This document shows, piece after piece, positions 31,327 through 41,077 of a stretch of DNA of 64,000 bases. Origin of the DNA: Leadbetterella byssophila DSM 17132 (GTDB lineage: Bacteria; Bacteroidota; Bacteroidia; Cytophagales; Spirosomataceae); the NCBI RefSeq assembly GCF_000166395.1, contig NC_014655.1, positions 434,001-498,000 on the forward strand, given 5' to 3'. The notes below the pieces were generated by a model. The model searched no databases. It worked only from the letters and a program-made list of their open reading frames with translations, and had not been told where the DNA came from. Position numbers and translations under genes: made by a program. Within the stretch, counting starts at the first letter, position 1; every line of letters begins with the position of its first letter.

Positions 31327-31413
31327 CAGAGAGGAAGGGATTCGAACCCTCGATACAGTTACCCGTATACTACCTTTCCAGGGTAGCTCCTTCAACCACT
31401 CGGACACCTCTCT
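31327..31413 (-). tRNA. tRNA-Ser (anticodon GGA)
   Basis: An 87-base gene on the minus strand. Acceptor arms AGAGAGG and CCTCTCT pair fully; the anticodon stem CTACC/GGTAG closes the loop CTGGAAA with anticodon GGA. The TTCGAATC T-loop and a long variable arm (TATACGGGTAACTGTATC) are as in class II tRNAs. CCA is not encoded. Its 3' end points to the island edge 84 bases away. Confidence 0.95.
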
Positions 31414-31431
31414 GTGGAAGGGAGTGCAAAA

Positions 31432-32478
31432 TTAAGGTAAAGAAATTTCTCCTGCCAGATTTTGGGCAAAAATTTCTTCTAATTTCTGATCCTCTTGGCA
31501 TAGACCCCACATCATCTTTCCAACGGCCGCTTCCAGCGTCATATCAGACCCGGAAATTACGCCAATGTCCTTCATACGTTTACTGGAAGCGTATTTTCCC
31601 ATGGTTACCTTTCCTCCGGTACATTGGGTGATGTTTAACACCGTCTTGCCTGAAGAGATACCTTCTGCCAGGATATCTATAAACCAATCTGCCGATGGAG
31701 CATTCCCGGATCCATAGGTCATCATGATGATGCCGCGGGTATTCTCGTTCAATACATGTTTCTTCAATATCTCTTTGCTTATTCCCGGGAATAGCGTCAG
31801 CACGCTGACCTGATCTGACATCTCATCGTAGAACCTTGTCTCGCCTTCTACATATCGGATATGCCTGAAATTGTACTCTATGGATACTCCTATCTCTGCC
31901 AGATAAGGATAGTTCTCCGAGTCAAAAGCATCAAATTGCGAGCTCTCACGCTTTCTGGCTCGGTTGCCCCTTAGTAGCCTGCCGTTAAAATAGATGCAAA
32001 CTTCCGGTACCACCGCCTTGCCGTTTAACCTGGCTCCCGCAATCTCAATGCTCGTAATCAGGTTTTCTCTCGCATCCGTCCTAGGTATGCCTATGGGCAA
32101 TTGCGCTCCTGTAAATACTATTGGCTTCTTAGGATTATGAATCAGGAAGCTCAACGCAGAAGCAGTGAATGCCATAGTATCCGTACCGTGAATGATGACA
32201 AAACCATCAAACTCATGATAATGCTTCTGTATGATGCCCGCTATAGTGAGGTATATCTCCGCATTTACATCTGAGGAGTCTATGGGCTTCTCAAAGGATA
32301 CCAAATGTATGGCCGAAGACAATAGATTTAACTCGGGCAGTTTCAATAAGGTTTCTCTAAAGCGGAAGGGTACAAGGGTACGCTTGTTCTCATCAAACAC
32401 CATACCTAAGGTACCTCCGGTGTAGATGATCAATATGCGTTCTTCTCCCTCCTTTATTTGTACGGGATTAAAAGTCAT
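31432..32478 (-). CDS. ansA: Type I L-asparaginase
   Basis: A 348-residue asparaginase. The two catalytic Thr motifs are YTGGTLGM (about residue 20) and HGTDTMAFTASALSF (about 100), with GAQLPIG after. There is no signal peptide, so it is the cytoplasmic type, which hydrolyses asparagine to aspartate and ammonia. It overlaps the TPR-like gene by 11 bases and is likely transcribed with it. Confidence 0.9.
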   Translation of the reverse strand: MTFNPVQIKEGEERILIIYTGGTLGMVFDENKRTLVPFRFRETLLKLPELNLLSSAIHLVSFEKPIDSSDVNAEIYLTIAGIIQKHYHEFDGFVIIHGTDTMAFTASALSFLIHNPKKPIVFTGAQLPIGIPRTDARENLITSIEIAGARLNGKAVVPEVCIYFNGRLLRGNRARKRESSQFDAFDSENYPYLAEIGVSIEYNFRHIRYVEGETRFYDEMSDQVSVLTLFPGISKEILKKHVLNENTRGIIMMTYGSGNAPSADWFIDILAEGISSGKTVLNITQCTGGKVTMGKYASSKRMKDIGVISGSDMTLEAAVGKMMWGLCQEDQKLEEIFAQNLAGEISLP

Positions 32479-32800
32479 CTTGTGTTTCTGTTTTAAATAG
32501 CGCGTAACTTGAATTCAATTCACGATGAGCCTTCTCGTTCCCTTGAGCCTCTGCTAATGCTATTCCTTTAATAAAGATAGCTTCCGCTTCGTCCCATAGG
32601 TCTCTGTCAAAGAAGTAATTCGCCGCCTTGTAGTAGGTAGGCAGATAGTCCGGAAATTCCTTCAGTAAATGTCTGAAGATTTCTTCTGCACGTAAGTCGC
32701 CCGCAGAAATATATTCCAAGGCCAGTGCATAATGATTAAAAGGGTCATCCGGAAAATTTTCTATTTCATCTTGTAAATATTTTATTCTTTGCGCTTGCAT
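32468..32800 (-). CDS. Small TPR-like protein
   Basis: A 110-residue helical protein started at the Met of MQAQRIKYLQDEIENFPDDP; longer versions in the same frame have no better start. It holds about two to three tetratricopeptide-like units (NHYALALEYISAG, YYKAANYFFDRDLWDEAEAI). It overlaps the start of ansA. A scaffold role is likely; the partner is unknown. Confidence 0.65.
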   Translation of the reverse strand: MQAQRIKYLQDEIENFPDDPFNHYALALEYISAGDLRAEEIFRHLLKEFPDYLPTYYKAANYFFDRDLWDEAEAIFIKGIALAEAQGNEKAHRELNSSYALFKTETQDDF

Positions 32801-32884
32801 TCTTTGATGATGAAGAGTAGTTTTGTAAATGTTATGCATGCATAACATTTTTTGTTTTTTCGAATTCAAAAGTACGCAATAATT

Positions 32885-33619
32885 ATGAAAATCTTGGTTT
32901 GTATATCGAGTGTGCCGGACACCACTTCAAAGATTGCCTTTGAAGAAGGAAATACTCGTTTCTCAAAAGCGGGAATCCAGTACATCATCGGTCCTTATGA
33001 TGATTATGCTTTAGCCAGAGGTGTGGAGCTGAAAGAAGCTACAGGCGGAAGTTTGACGGTTTTGAATGTAGGACAAGCAGATGCAGAGCCTCAAATCCGA
33101 AAAGCTTTAGCCATAGGTGCGGATACGGCCGTACGTATTGATGCAGAGCCTACTGATTCCTATTTCGTAGCTGCAGAAATTGCAAATTATGCAAAAGATA
33201 AAGGTTTCGATCTCATCTTGATGGGTAGAGAAACTACTGATTATAATACAGGTGTAGTTCACGGTATGGTAGGAGAGATGTTGGGGATTCCTTCCTTCTC
33301 ACCGGTAATGGAGCTGAATGTAGAGGGCAGTAAAGTAGTGCTTTCTAAAGAGATTGAGGGCGGCAAGGAGAAATTAGAAACCAGTTTGCCGCTTGTACTG
33401 GGTTGCCAGGAGCCTATAGCAGAATGGAAGATTCCAAGCATGAGAGGAATCATGGGAGCAAGGACGAAACCTATAGAAGTGATATCTCCTTCTTCCTCAG
33501 CTAATACTGCGGTGATGAATTATGACCTTCCACCTGCTAAGGGTGCGGTTAAAATGATTCCGGCTGAGCAAGCTGAGACCTTAATTGAGCTTTTACAAAA
33601 GGAAGCCAAAGTTTTATAA
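32885..33619 (+). CDS. etfB: Electron transfer flavoprotein beta subunit
   Basis: A 244-residue ETF beta subunit starting at the ATG at 32885. It has MKILVCISSVPDT, GPYDDYALARGVELKE and GRETTDYNTGVVHGMVGEML, the AMP-binding and recognition features of the family. With EtfA, 19 bases downstream, it passes electrons from acyl-CoA dehydrogenases to the quinone pool. Confidence 0.92.
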   Translation: MKILVCISSVPDTTSKIAFEEGNTRFSKAGIQYIIGPYDDYALARGVELKEATGGSLTVLNVGQADAEPQIRKALAIGADTAVRIDAEPTDSYFVAAEIANYAKDKGFDLILMGRETTDYNTGVVHGMVGEMLGIPSFSPVMELNVEGSKVVLSKEIEGGKEKLETSLPLVLGCQEPIAEWKIPSMRGIMGARTKPIEVISPSSSANTAVMNYDLPPAKGAVKMIPAEQAETLIELLQKEAKVL

Positions 33620-33638
33620 TCCCAAATTTCTGAAAATC

Positions 33639-34589
33639 ATGTCTGTATTAATATTTGTTGAACTAGGAGAGGGAAGTATCAAGAAGAATTCCCGCGAGGC
33701 TATCGTTTACGGAAGTAAGGTAGCGGCTCAGGTAGGTGGTACGGCTATTTCCCTTGCTATAGGTGAGGCTTCTGAGTCAGAATTAGCAAAGGCCGGAAAC
33801 TATGGCGCATCAAAGGTTATCTATGTAAAGAAAGAGGAAAACATCATGGCTTATGCTAAGGTCCTGAAAGATGTGATCCAAAGCACTGGCTCGAAGATCG
33901 TCGTTGCCTCCAAAAGCTCTCTTTCAGATGCCGTTTTAGCTCGCGCAGCAGGCGCATTGAATGCAGGGTTCGTGGCTAACGCCGTTGAACTTCCGGATAC
34001 TTCTTCGGGATTCGTGGTTAACAGAAGCATTTTCTCGGGGAAGGCATTTGCCAAGACATCCATCTCTTCTGAGGTTAAATTCTTAACCATCAAAAAGAAT
34101 ATCATAGCTGTAGAGGAATCAGGTTCTTCGGCATCGGTTGAAAACCTAGACATTGCCACTGCGGCGGAAGACGGAAGCGCCAAAACCATTGCTGTGGAGA
34201 AAGCCAGTGGAACCGTTTCACTCCCGGAAGCTGATATCGTAGTTTCAGGGGGTAGAGGCATGAAAGGTCCGGAACATTGGCAACCATTATTGGATCTTGC
34301 AGATGCTTTAGGAGCTGCTACGGCTTGCTCCAAACCTGTATCTGATCTGGATTGGAGACCTCACCATGAACACGTGGGTCAAACGGGAGTTAAAGTTGCT
34401 CCAAACCTGTATATCGCTTGCGGTATCTCAGGCGCCATTCAGCACCTGGCCGGAGTAAACTCTTCAAAGGTTATTGTGGTGATCAATAAGGATCCTGAAG
34501 CACCATTCTTTAAAGCGGCCGACTATGGAATAGTGGGCGATGTCTTCGAAGTCCTGCCTAAACTTACGGCAGCCGTAAAGGCTTTATAA
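33639..34589 (+). CDS. etfA: Electron transfer flavoprotein alpha subunit
   Basis: A 316-residue ETF alpha subunit from the ATG at 33639. The C-terminal FAD domain has VVSGGRGMKGPEHW, GAATACSKPVSDLDW, GQTGVKVAPNLYIACGISG and NKDPEAPFF. It forms the heterodimer with EtfB and carries the FAD. A terminator follows the stop directly. Confidence 0.95.
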   Translation: MSVLIFVELGEGSIKKNSREAIVYGSKVAAQVGGTAISLAIGEASESELAKAGNYGASKVIYVKKEENIMAYAKVLKDVIQSTGSKIVVASKSSLSDAVLARAAGALNAGFVANAVELPDTSSGFVVNRSIFSGKAFAKTSISSEVKFLTIKKNIIAVEESGSSASVENLDIATAAEDGSAKTIAVEKASGTVSLPEADIVVSGGRGMKGPEHWQPLLDLADALGAATACSKPVSDLDWRPHHEHVGQTGVKVAPNLYIACGISGAIQHLAGVNSSKVIVVINKDPEAPFFKAADYGIVGDVFEVLPKLTAAVKAL

Positions 34590-34596
34590 ATTCTTT

Positions 34597-34630
34597 GCGA
34601 CAGGCCAAAAGCCTGTCGCATTTTCGTTTT
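34597..34630 (+). terminator. Terminator after etfBA
   Basis: A 9-bp stem GCGACAGGC with GCCTGTCGC and a 5-base loop, then ATTTTCGTTTT. It ends the etfBA operon. Confidence 0.85.
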
Positions 34631-34658
34631 AGAGGTACATGTGTTATCTTTGGCACTT

Positions 34659-36776
34659 ATGGTTAAAGGGTTAATAAAAACATTTGTACTCTTATTCCTG
34701 ACCTGGGCTTCTTTTGCTCAGGAAGTACAGTGGGCTTCCAAAGTACTGGAAAAATCTTCTGAAACGGTAGATGAGAAATTTTCTCCCAAGCACAGAGCTA
34801 TTCAGGTGCTAGGCCCTCCTAGTGTTCTGCCCCAAACCATCTCTTCTGCCTGCTCATGGCGTCCTACAGGGACTTCTTTCGGAGAGGACTACATCAAAGT
34901 GGCTTTTGATAAACCCCAAAAAGTGAAGCAAATCATTGTAGGCGAAACTGTTGGGCCGGGAGCGGTAGGTCGAATCTTTGGTTACACTACCAAAAATAAA
35001 GAAGTTCTTCTTTACGAAAGTCAAGGAGATAACTTTAGGAAGCAACCGGGCATTTGGAATCAATTCATTCCGGAAACTGAGGAAGAAATAGCCGCTTTGA
35101 AATTAGTCATTGTACATTCCCTGAACAAAGGCATCAAGGAGTATGACTGTATTGGCATTTCCTCTTCCTCTGAACCTTATGTAGCTACCGTCAATGTGGC
35201 CCAAAATCTACCTAAAGATCTCAAGAAAGAAAATTTAGGCCCTTCTGTTAACACCAAATACAGTGAAGTGGCTCCTTTGGTCTCACCAGATGGGAAATAT
35301 TTGTACTTCAGTAGATGGGATCACCCAAAGAACTTTAAACCGGCAGGTTCAAACGAAAGTACTTTAGACGTTTGGGTATCTACCTTAGCTGCTAATGGAA
35401 CCTGGGAGCCGGCAAAGAACATGAGCACGTCCATCCATCATTCGGCTAAGAATGGTGCGGCGACCATAGCCATGGACGGTAAAAGCATATACGCTCTGAA
35501 TGTTGAAGTGGGTAGGGGGAAATTTGACGCGGGACTCACAAAAGTCAGCTTGAAAAACAATAAATGGGTCAATAAGCGCCCTATTAAAATAGCTAATTTC
35601 GAGGCTTTGTCTTACTACAATTCACAGGATAGGCAACTTAAAAAAGAGACAGAATTCTCCATGAGTTCTGACGAGAAATTTCTGGTGATGGGACTGGTGC
35701 GTAAGGATTCTTATGGCGACAAGGATCTATACGTATCGTTTAAAACCGGAGAAGATTCCTATTCAAAGCCCGTTAATCTAGGGCCAGTGATCAATACAGC
35801 AGGAAATGAAGGTTCTCCTTTTCTTGCGGCCGACAATAAAACCTTGTACTTCAACTCGAACGGTCACCCCGGATATGGAGATATGGATATCTTCATGAGT
35901 ACGAGATTAGACGATACGTGGACGAACTGGACAGAACCTGTAAACCTGGGGCCTCAAATCAATAGCCCCGAATTTGACGGTTATATTTCTATCCCGGCCT
36001 CCGGTGAGTATGCCTATTTCAGTTCCGCCAAGAATTCCATGGGGCTGGATGACCTGTTTAAAGTCAAATTATTCCCAAGTATCCAACCGGAATCTGTGGT
36101 TCTGATGGAATTCAGTTTCGTAGATGAAATATCCGGTCAAAGTATTGAACCCAAAGTGTCCATTTCTCCTCAGGTAGAATGGGTCTGGGATGAAGAAACC
36201 AAAATATTTAAGACCATTTTCCAGCCCGGTCAAACCTATGAGCTAAAAGCGGAGTCTTCAGGATATCCTAGTTTTAGCCAAAGTCTGGATTTTAGAGAAG
36301 TGAAAGAATATCTCGAGAAGAAAGAGGTGTACAAGTGGAGAAAAATAGGTCAAGAGTCGATAGCTCAAACAGCTCCGAAAACCGTTAATGCGGAACCGGA
36401 GAGCGTAAAAGATATGGTCATTGAAGCCGGAAAGAAGATCGTATTGAGGGAGGTTTATTTTGATCAAAGTAAGGCGGAGCTCCGACAAGAATCTTTTGTG
36501 GAGCTGGATAGAATCAAGAAGATCATGATGGAACATCCCGATATGGTTATTTTACTCGAAGGACACACGGATAATCAAGGGGATGCCAATCTCAATTTTA
36601 AATTGGCCGAGCAAAGAATCTTAAACGTTAAGAACTATTTGATAGAGGATGGCCAGATAAAAGAGGAGAGGATTCAATTGAAATCCTGGGGCCAATATCG
36701 TCCGTTAGTGAAGAACACTACAGAAGAAGAAAGAAGGAAAAACCGCCGTGTAGAGTTTACCATTCTGAAAATGTAA
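34659..36776 (+). CDS. OmpA-family protein with PD40 repeats
   Basis: A 705-residue secreted protein from the ATG at 34659, with a signal peptide ending TWASFAQ. The middle holds WD40-like/PD40 beta-propeller repeats (YLYFSRWDHP, TLYFNSNGHPGYGDMD, YAYFSSAKNSMGLDDLF). The C-terminus is an OmpA peptidoglycan-binding domain (ILLEGHTDNQGDANLNFKLA, then RRKNRRVEF). Bacteroidetes use such proteins at the outer membrane; PorE of the type IX system is one relative, but this role is not shown here. A TATCTTTG box is at 34645. Confidence 0.85.
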   Translation: MVKGLIKTFVLLFLTWASFAQEVQWASKVLEKSSETVDEKFSPKHRAIQVLGPPSVLPQTISSACSWRPTGTSFGEDYIKVAFDKPQKVKQIIVGETVGPGAVGRIFGYTTKNKEVLLYESQGDNFRKQPGIWNQFIPETEEEIAALKLVIVHSLNKGIKEYDCIGISSSSEPYVATVNVAQNLPKDLKKENLGPSVNTKYSEVAPLVSPDGKYLYFSRWDHPKNFKPAGSNESTLDVWVSTLAANGTWEPAKNMSTSIHHSAKNGAATIAMDGKSIYALNVEVGRGKFDAGLTKVSLKNNKWVNKRPIKIANFEALSYYNSQDRQLKKETEFSMSSDEKFLVMGLVRKDSYGDKDLYVSFKTGEDSYSKPVNLGPVINTAGNEGSPFLAADNKTLYFNSNGHPGYGDMDIFMSTRLDDTWTNWTEPVNLGPQINSPEFDGYISIPASGEYAYFSSAKNSMGLDDLFKVKLFPSIQPESVVLMEFSFVDEISGQSIEPKVSISPQVEWVWDEETKIFKTIFQPGQTYELKAESSGYPSFSQSLDFREVKEYLEKKEVYKWRKIGQESIAQTAPKTVNAEPESVKDMVIEAGKKIVLREVYFDQSKAELRQESFVELDRIKKIMMEHPDMVILLEGHTDNQGDANLNFKLAEQRILNVKNYLIEDGQIKEERIQLKSWGQYRPLVKNTTEEERRKNRRVEFTILKM

Positions 36777-36801
36777 TATTTTTGCCAAAATAATAAGTTT
36801 T

Positions 36802-37755
36802 ATGATCCCAAAGCTGCTATTAGTCTTGCCCTGTTATAATGAAGAAGCCATCTTGCATCTGACTGATGCTAAGTTGAATACCTTTTATGACGAACTGATT
36901 TCTCAGGGTTTGATCAGTGCAGAAAGCAAGATCTGCTATGTCAATGATGGGAGTAGAGATGCTACATGGAATATCATTGATAGACTTACCAAATCAAATT
37001 CCCGCATTTTAGGCGTTAAACTTTCTAAAAACTTCGGTCACCAGAATGCCCTTTTGGCGGGTTTGTTTGAATATAAGGGATTATTTGATTGTTATATCTC
37101 CATAGATGCAGATCTACAAGATGATATCTATGCCATTCCTCCTATGATAGAAAAGTTTAAGGAGGGTGCATCTATAGTTTATGGCGTTAGGGACGATAGA
37201 AGTACTGATACCTTTTTTAAGAAGTTTACCGCTGAATCCTTCTATAAGGTCATGCAATGGTTAAAGGTGCCGGTGGTGTTCAATCATGCAGATTTCAGAT
37301 TGATCGATAACAGGGTGCTTACGGAACTGGAACATTACCGTGAAGTGAACATGTTCATTCGGGGGATCATTCCTACCATAGGATTCAAAAACGATAAGGT
37401 CTTCTATAAAAGATTGGAGCGCGAGGCAGGAGAAACCAAATATCCTCTGAAGAAGATGTTGACCTTTGCCTGGAATGGGGTAACCTCGTTCTCCACCATG
37501 CCTATGCGCTTCGTGCTTTACTTTGGAGCATTTAGCTTTGTACTTTCCTTATTACTTGCTGTGTATGTCTTGTATACAAAGTTTGCAGGTGTAACCACGT
37601 CTGGTTGGGCATCTACTCTTCTTATGATGGCATTTTTTAATGGATCTAATATGATGGCCATAGGGCTGATCGGCGAATATGTGGGTAAGATCTATGAAGA
37701 AGTGAAAGCTCGTCCAAGATATATCGTTGAAAAGAGTACCCCTTTAGAGGCATGA
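36802..37755 (+). CDS. GT2 glycosyltransferase, GtrB/DPM1-like
   Basis: A 317-residue glycosyltransferase family 2 protein. PCYNEEAIL and the metal-binding SIDADLQDD mark the catalytic domain; two membrane helices follow near 235-260 and 270-292. This is the shape of polyprenyl-phosphate sugar transferases such as GtrB. It overlaps the next gene by 4 bases. The product probably feeds the GT39-like enzyme after it. Confidence 0.88.
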   Translation: MIPKLLLVLPCYNEEAILHLTDAKLNTFYDELISQGLISAESKICYVNDGSRDATWNIIDRLTKSNSRILGVKLSKNFGHQNALLAGLFEYKGLFDCYISIDADLQDDIYAIPPMIEKFKEGASIVYGVRDDRSTDTFFKKFTAESFYKVMQWLKVPVVFNHADFRLIDNRVLTELEHYREVNMFIRGIIPTIGFKNDKVFYKRLEREAGETKYPLKKMLTFAWNGVTSFSTMPMRFVLYFGAFSFVLSLLLAVYVLYTKFAGVTTSGWASTLLMMAFFNGSNMMAIGLIGEYVGKIYEEVKARPRYIVEKSTPLEA

Positions 37756-39467
37756 GAAAGTACATTCTACTCTTTTTCCTGGGAGTTATAGCTTTAAGTT
37801 TTCGTTTGTATAGACTAGACGCTCGTGGTCTGATCACAGACGAAAAATTTACCTTGCTGAATGCAAACGGCTTTTGGGTAGGGGGAGCTAACCAATCGGC
37901 TTTTAAGAAGACCTACTTCACTGCACAGGATTTTTGGGAGAAGAAAGGTCCCCAAGACTTTATGGATGCTAGTGCGAATGCAGATTTTGGTACGCACATG
38001 GTACATAACGTCATCCTACATTATTGGATGAAGGTCTTCGGGAATTCTGATTTTTCGGTTAGAATGCCAGGCTTGATCTTTAATGTACTGACGGTACTAC
38101 TGATTTACCTTTTGGTCCTAAAATACTTTAGATCTTATAGCATGGCTTTCCTGGCGGGATTGCTATTTGCCATAGATCCATTGAACATAGCTCAAAGTCA
38201 TATCGCTAGAAGTTACCCGCTTTCATTCTTCCTGATTACTCTGGCTACGGCTTATTTTGTAAAGTTAGTTTCGGGAGAGAATTCTAAGAAAAACTTCGTG
38301 ATCTATGCTGTTCTTATAGGTTTAGCGATGCTGAATCATTACATGAACTTCTTTGTGCCTTTGCTTCATGTATTGATATTTTTGGTCATTAGGAATAAGA
38401 GTCACCTATGGACCGGTTTTATTTTGGCGGCATTGGCAAATGCCTTGTTGCTGTTTTATTGGTTCAATTGGGGAGGAGGAAAAGGAGCTATGGGTTTCCT
38501 AAAGGACAAGAATGAGATTCATAAGAAGATTGCAGAGAATCTTCAGGATGAGTTGAGTCAAACCATTCAATTGGCAAGTCCTGATGTGATAGCAAAAAAG
38601 GGAATTGCATTGTACTACGACATTAGCGTTATAACTCACGGCCTTTTTGAAGATATCAAAGGGGTGAAGGTGTTTTTGAGTTCTTTGTTATTAGCTATTG
38701 GTATACTTTTATCAGTTCAAGGGCATAAGTATAAGCGCTATGCAGGCCTGTTCTTGTCTCTGCTGATTCTGGCTTTGGAAAGAATCTATCTGGGAAGTAT
38801 TTTGGCTTCGGCGGCATTGTTTGTGGCGTTTTATTATGCTGTTAAGTACCTTTTGGAAACCAGGAGATATGAGGCGGAGAAGCAGGAATTTGTCTGGTTA
38901 TGCATGGGCCTTGGGATGTTGATATTACCGCTTATTTTTGTGGTTAGAGATGCATATTTGAGTGGAAACACCACAAGTTTAACGCATAGATATATAGGTA
39001 ATGCTTCACCGTTTGTAGTGATCTTAGTATCCATAGGCGTGATCAGAGCTGCTCAGGAAAAGGTCATATTAGGAGCTTTAATGCTCTTTTTAATGATTTT
39101 TCAATGGACAAATATCCAAAAAGGCATTCAGGATTATTTTGCAGACAGATCCGTTTATAATGCTTATTTTGTACCTGAAAGGGTGCCTAATCCGTACGCT
39201 GCCTTAGCAAAAGAAATTCAGGAAAAGGCTGCATTGGGAGATACTTTGGTTATTCCCGGTGCATATAAGGATAAGTACGAAGAAAGGTTCGACAAAGGGG
39301 GAACGGTATCTTATAAAGATGCTCAATTCTTGAATCTGTATTTTCCGAAGGATTATGCATTGATCCAATATGTTGACCCCAAGGAGAGAGAAAGATTGTA
39401 TCTGAAGAAGAAGGACGGAGAGAGAGTATTATTGTTCGATTTTAAAGGCGAAGAATATCGCTACTAA
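37752..39467 (+). CDS. GT39/ArnT-like membrane glycosyltransferase
   Basis: A 571-residue protein with about 10 to 12 membrane helices, like the ArnT/PMT group that moves sugars from polyprenyl phosphate to an acceptor. The N-terminal loop has LITDEKFTLLNANGFW, with the acidic residues near the active site, and FGNSDFSVRMPGLIFN. A soluble C-terminal tail begins near 470. It is surrounded by two GT2 genes, which may make its lipid-linked donors. Confidence 0.85.
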   Translation: MRKYILLFFLGVIALSFRLYRLDARGLITDEKFTLLNANGFWVGGANQSAFKKTYFTAQDFWEKKGPQDFMDASANADFGTHMVHNVILHYWMKVFGNSDFSVRMPGLIFNVLTVLLIYLLVLKYFRSYSMAFLAGLLFAIDPLNIAQSHIARSYPLSFFLITLATAYFVKLVSGENSKKNFVIYAVLIGLAMLNHYMNFFVPLLHVLIFLVIRNKSHLWTGFILAALANALLLFYWFNWGGGKGAMGFLKDKNEIHKKIAENLQDELSQTIQLASPDVIAKKGIALYYDISVITHGLFEDIKGVKVFLSSLLLAIGILLSVQGHKYKRYAGLFLSLLILALERIYLGSILASAALFVAFYYAVKYLLETRRYEAEKQEFVWLCMGLGMLILPLIFVVRDAYLSGNTTSLTHRYIGNASPFVVILVSIGVIRAAQEKVILGALMLFLMIFQWTNIQKGIQDYFADRSVYNAYFVPERVPNPYAALAKEIQEKAALGDTLVIPGAYKDKYEERFDKGGTVSYKDAQFLNLYFPKDYALIQYVDPKERERLYLKKKDGERVLLFDFKGEEYRY

Positions 39468-39471
39468 ACCT

Positions 39472-40398
39472 ATGAAAATAAAGATCATTTTGCCGGTATT
39501 TAACGATTGGGAAGCCTTGAGGCTTTTGATCGAAAAAACCTATCAATTGTATCACGGCAAACCCTACCACATATCTTTTCTGGCAGTGGACGACTGTTCC
39601 AGTATTCCCTATAACAAAGAGGATTTCAAGGATTATGACTTAGAGGTACTACACCTGATCAGTAATCAAGGTCACCAGAGAGCCATAGCTATAGGACTAT
39701 CTTATTTTGCTGATCACAATGACGCAGATAAGGTGATAGTGATGGATTCTGACGGAGAGGATCAGCCGGAGCACATAGAAGCCCTCTTAGAAAAGGCGGA
39801 ACAGGAACCGGAGAAGATCATTTTTGCGCAACGTAAGAAGAGAACGGAATCCTTGCTTTTCCGTGTGTTTTATAAGATCTATAAGTTCGTATTCAAATTG
39901 CTGACCGGAAACATCATAACCTTCGGTAATTACAGCTTGATTCCGGCAAAGCAAGTAAAAAAATTAGCGAACGTATCAGAACTATGGAATCATTATCCGG
40001 GTGCTATAATTCGTTCCCGACTGCCCTTTGATTCCATTCCTCTGGACCGAGGTACCCGATTAGCAGGTAAGTCTAAGATGAATTTCAGCTCTTTGGTTCT
40101 GCATGGTATGAGTGCAGTCTCTGTATTTGTGGACGTGACGGCGGTGCGCATTGTCATGTTTGCTGCATTTATGATCATATCATCAGTGGTAGGAGTGTTG
40201 ATAGTGTTATACTTCAAATATGTTCTTGGACAAGCTACTCCGGGTTGGGCAACTTCCGTGATATCGGGTTTGTTTATCGTGTTTATTCAAGGCTTTTTTA
40301 TAGCCATGTTTATCTTGTTCATGGTGTTAAGTTCGAGGAGATACACTAGCTTTATTCCATATTTTGGGTACAAGAAATTTATAGACTTTGTAGAGTGA
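39472..40398 (+). CDS. GT2 glycosyltransferase with C-terminal membrane segments
   Basis: A 308-residue GtrB-like GT2 enzyme: LPVFNDWEALRLLI at the start, MDSDGEDQPEHI as the metal site and two C-terminal membrane helices near 222-245 and 262-285. It is distinct from the enzyme at 36802. Its stop overlaps the start of the small gene that follows. Confidence 0.85.
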   Translation: MKIKIILPVFNDWEALRLLIEKTYQLYHGKPYHISFLAVDDCSSIPYNKEDFKDYDLEVLHLISNQGHQRAIAIGLSYFADHNDADKVIVMDSDGEDQPEHIEALLEKAEQEPEKIIFAQRKKRTESLLFRVFYKIYKFVFKLLTGNIITFGNYSLIPAKQVKKLANVSELWNHYPGAIIRSRLPFDSIPLDRGTRLAGKSKMNFSSLVLHGMSAVSVFVDVTAVRIVMFAAFMIISSVVGVLIVLYFKYVLGQATPGWATSVISGLFIVFIQGFFIAMFILFMVLSSRRYTSFIPYFGYKKFIDFVE

Positions 40399-40598
40399 TG
40401 GAGGAGTTTCTTAGCTATTTGCAAAAGAAGAAGATTGATGCCCATGCTTTTAAGCAGCATGAGCCTGAAATCTTTGCGGAATGGGCAGAGGAATTTGGTC
40501 AAATGCATCCTGAAAGTTTCACTTCTAGGAAGAAGTATTTTATAAATCCTATACGTAGGAAATATCTTTTGAAAAGCCCTAGTGAAGCTTTGGGATAA
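40398..40598 (+). CDS. Small conserved-looking protein
   Basis: A 66-residue protein from the ATG at 40398, overlapping the TGA of the previous gene. It is charged and helical (FLSYLQKKKIDAHAFKQHEP, EIFAEWAEEFGQMHPES). I do not know the family. Tight coupling to the glycosyltransferase genes supports that it is real. Confidence 0.55.
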   Translation: MEEFLSYLQKKKIDAHAFKQHEPEIFAEWAEEFGQMHPESFTSRKKYFINPIRRKYLLKSPSEALG

Positions 40599-40621
40599 TT
40601 AAACTAAAATCGTATTTTTGG
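40591..40621 (+). promoter_or_regulatory. gcvH promoter
   Basis: A TTG (40591-40593) and TATTTTTG (40614-40621) with a 20-base spacer fit the Bacteroidetes promoter pattern. The ATG of gcvH is 19 bases further on. Confidence 0.6.
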
Positions 40622-40640
40622 GTCAAAATACATCGAATCT

Positions 40641-41021
40641 ATGAATTTTCCTGAAGGAATTAAGTACACGCAAGAGCACGAATGGATCCGCCTAGAAGGG
40701 GATGTGGCTACAGTAGGTATCACTGATTTTGCTCAGAGTGAACTGGGTGACATCGTTTTTGTGGAGGTTGAAACCGTAGGTGAATCTCTTGGTGAAAATG
40801 AAGTTTTCGGAACAGTAGAAGCTGTAAAAACAGTTTCAGACCTTTATTTGCCCATCAGTGGTGAGGTGTTAGAGGTTAATGAGAAATTATCAGATGAGCC
40901 GGAGTTAATCAACAACGACCCTTATGGCGATGGCTGGATTATCAAACTTAAAGTGGATAATGTAGCTGACGTGGAGAAATTGATGGACGCAGAGACCTAC
41001 AAAAGCTCGGTGGGGCATTGA
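40641..41021 (+). CDS. gcvH: Glycine cleavage system H protein
   Basis: A 126-residue lipoyl-carrier protein. The lipoylated Lys is Lys 63 in GTVEAVKTVSDLY; YTQEHEWIRLEG and NNDPYGDGWIIKL are also typical. It moves the aminomethyl group between the P, T and L proteins of glycine cleavage, whose genes are not in this window. It has its own promoter and a terminator. Confidence 0.95.
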   Translation: MNFPEGIKYTQEHEWIRLEGDVATVGITDFAQSELGDIVFVEVETVGESLGENEVFGTVEAVKTVSDLYLPISGEVLEVNEKLSDEPELINNDPYGDGWIIKLKVDNVADVEKLMDAETYKSSVGH

Positions 41022-41042
41022 TTCCTTAAATTAAAATATAGG

Positions 41043-41069
41043 ATAGCCCATTTGTTGGGCTATTTTTTT
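41043..41069 (+). terminator. Terminator after gcvH
   Basis: ATAGCCCA with TGGGCTAT, a 5-base loop, then a run of T (41064-41069). Confidence 0.85.
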
Positions 41070-41077
41070 GTATACGG

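Noticed and set aside
31327..31413. tRNA-Ser as an attachment site of the island
   Set aside because: No copy of the tRNA 3' end is found near 4224-4821 and no phage-type integrase is seen.
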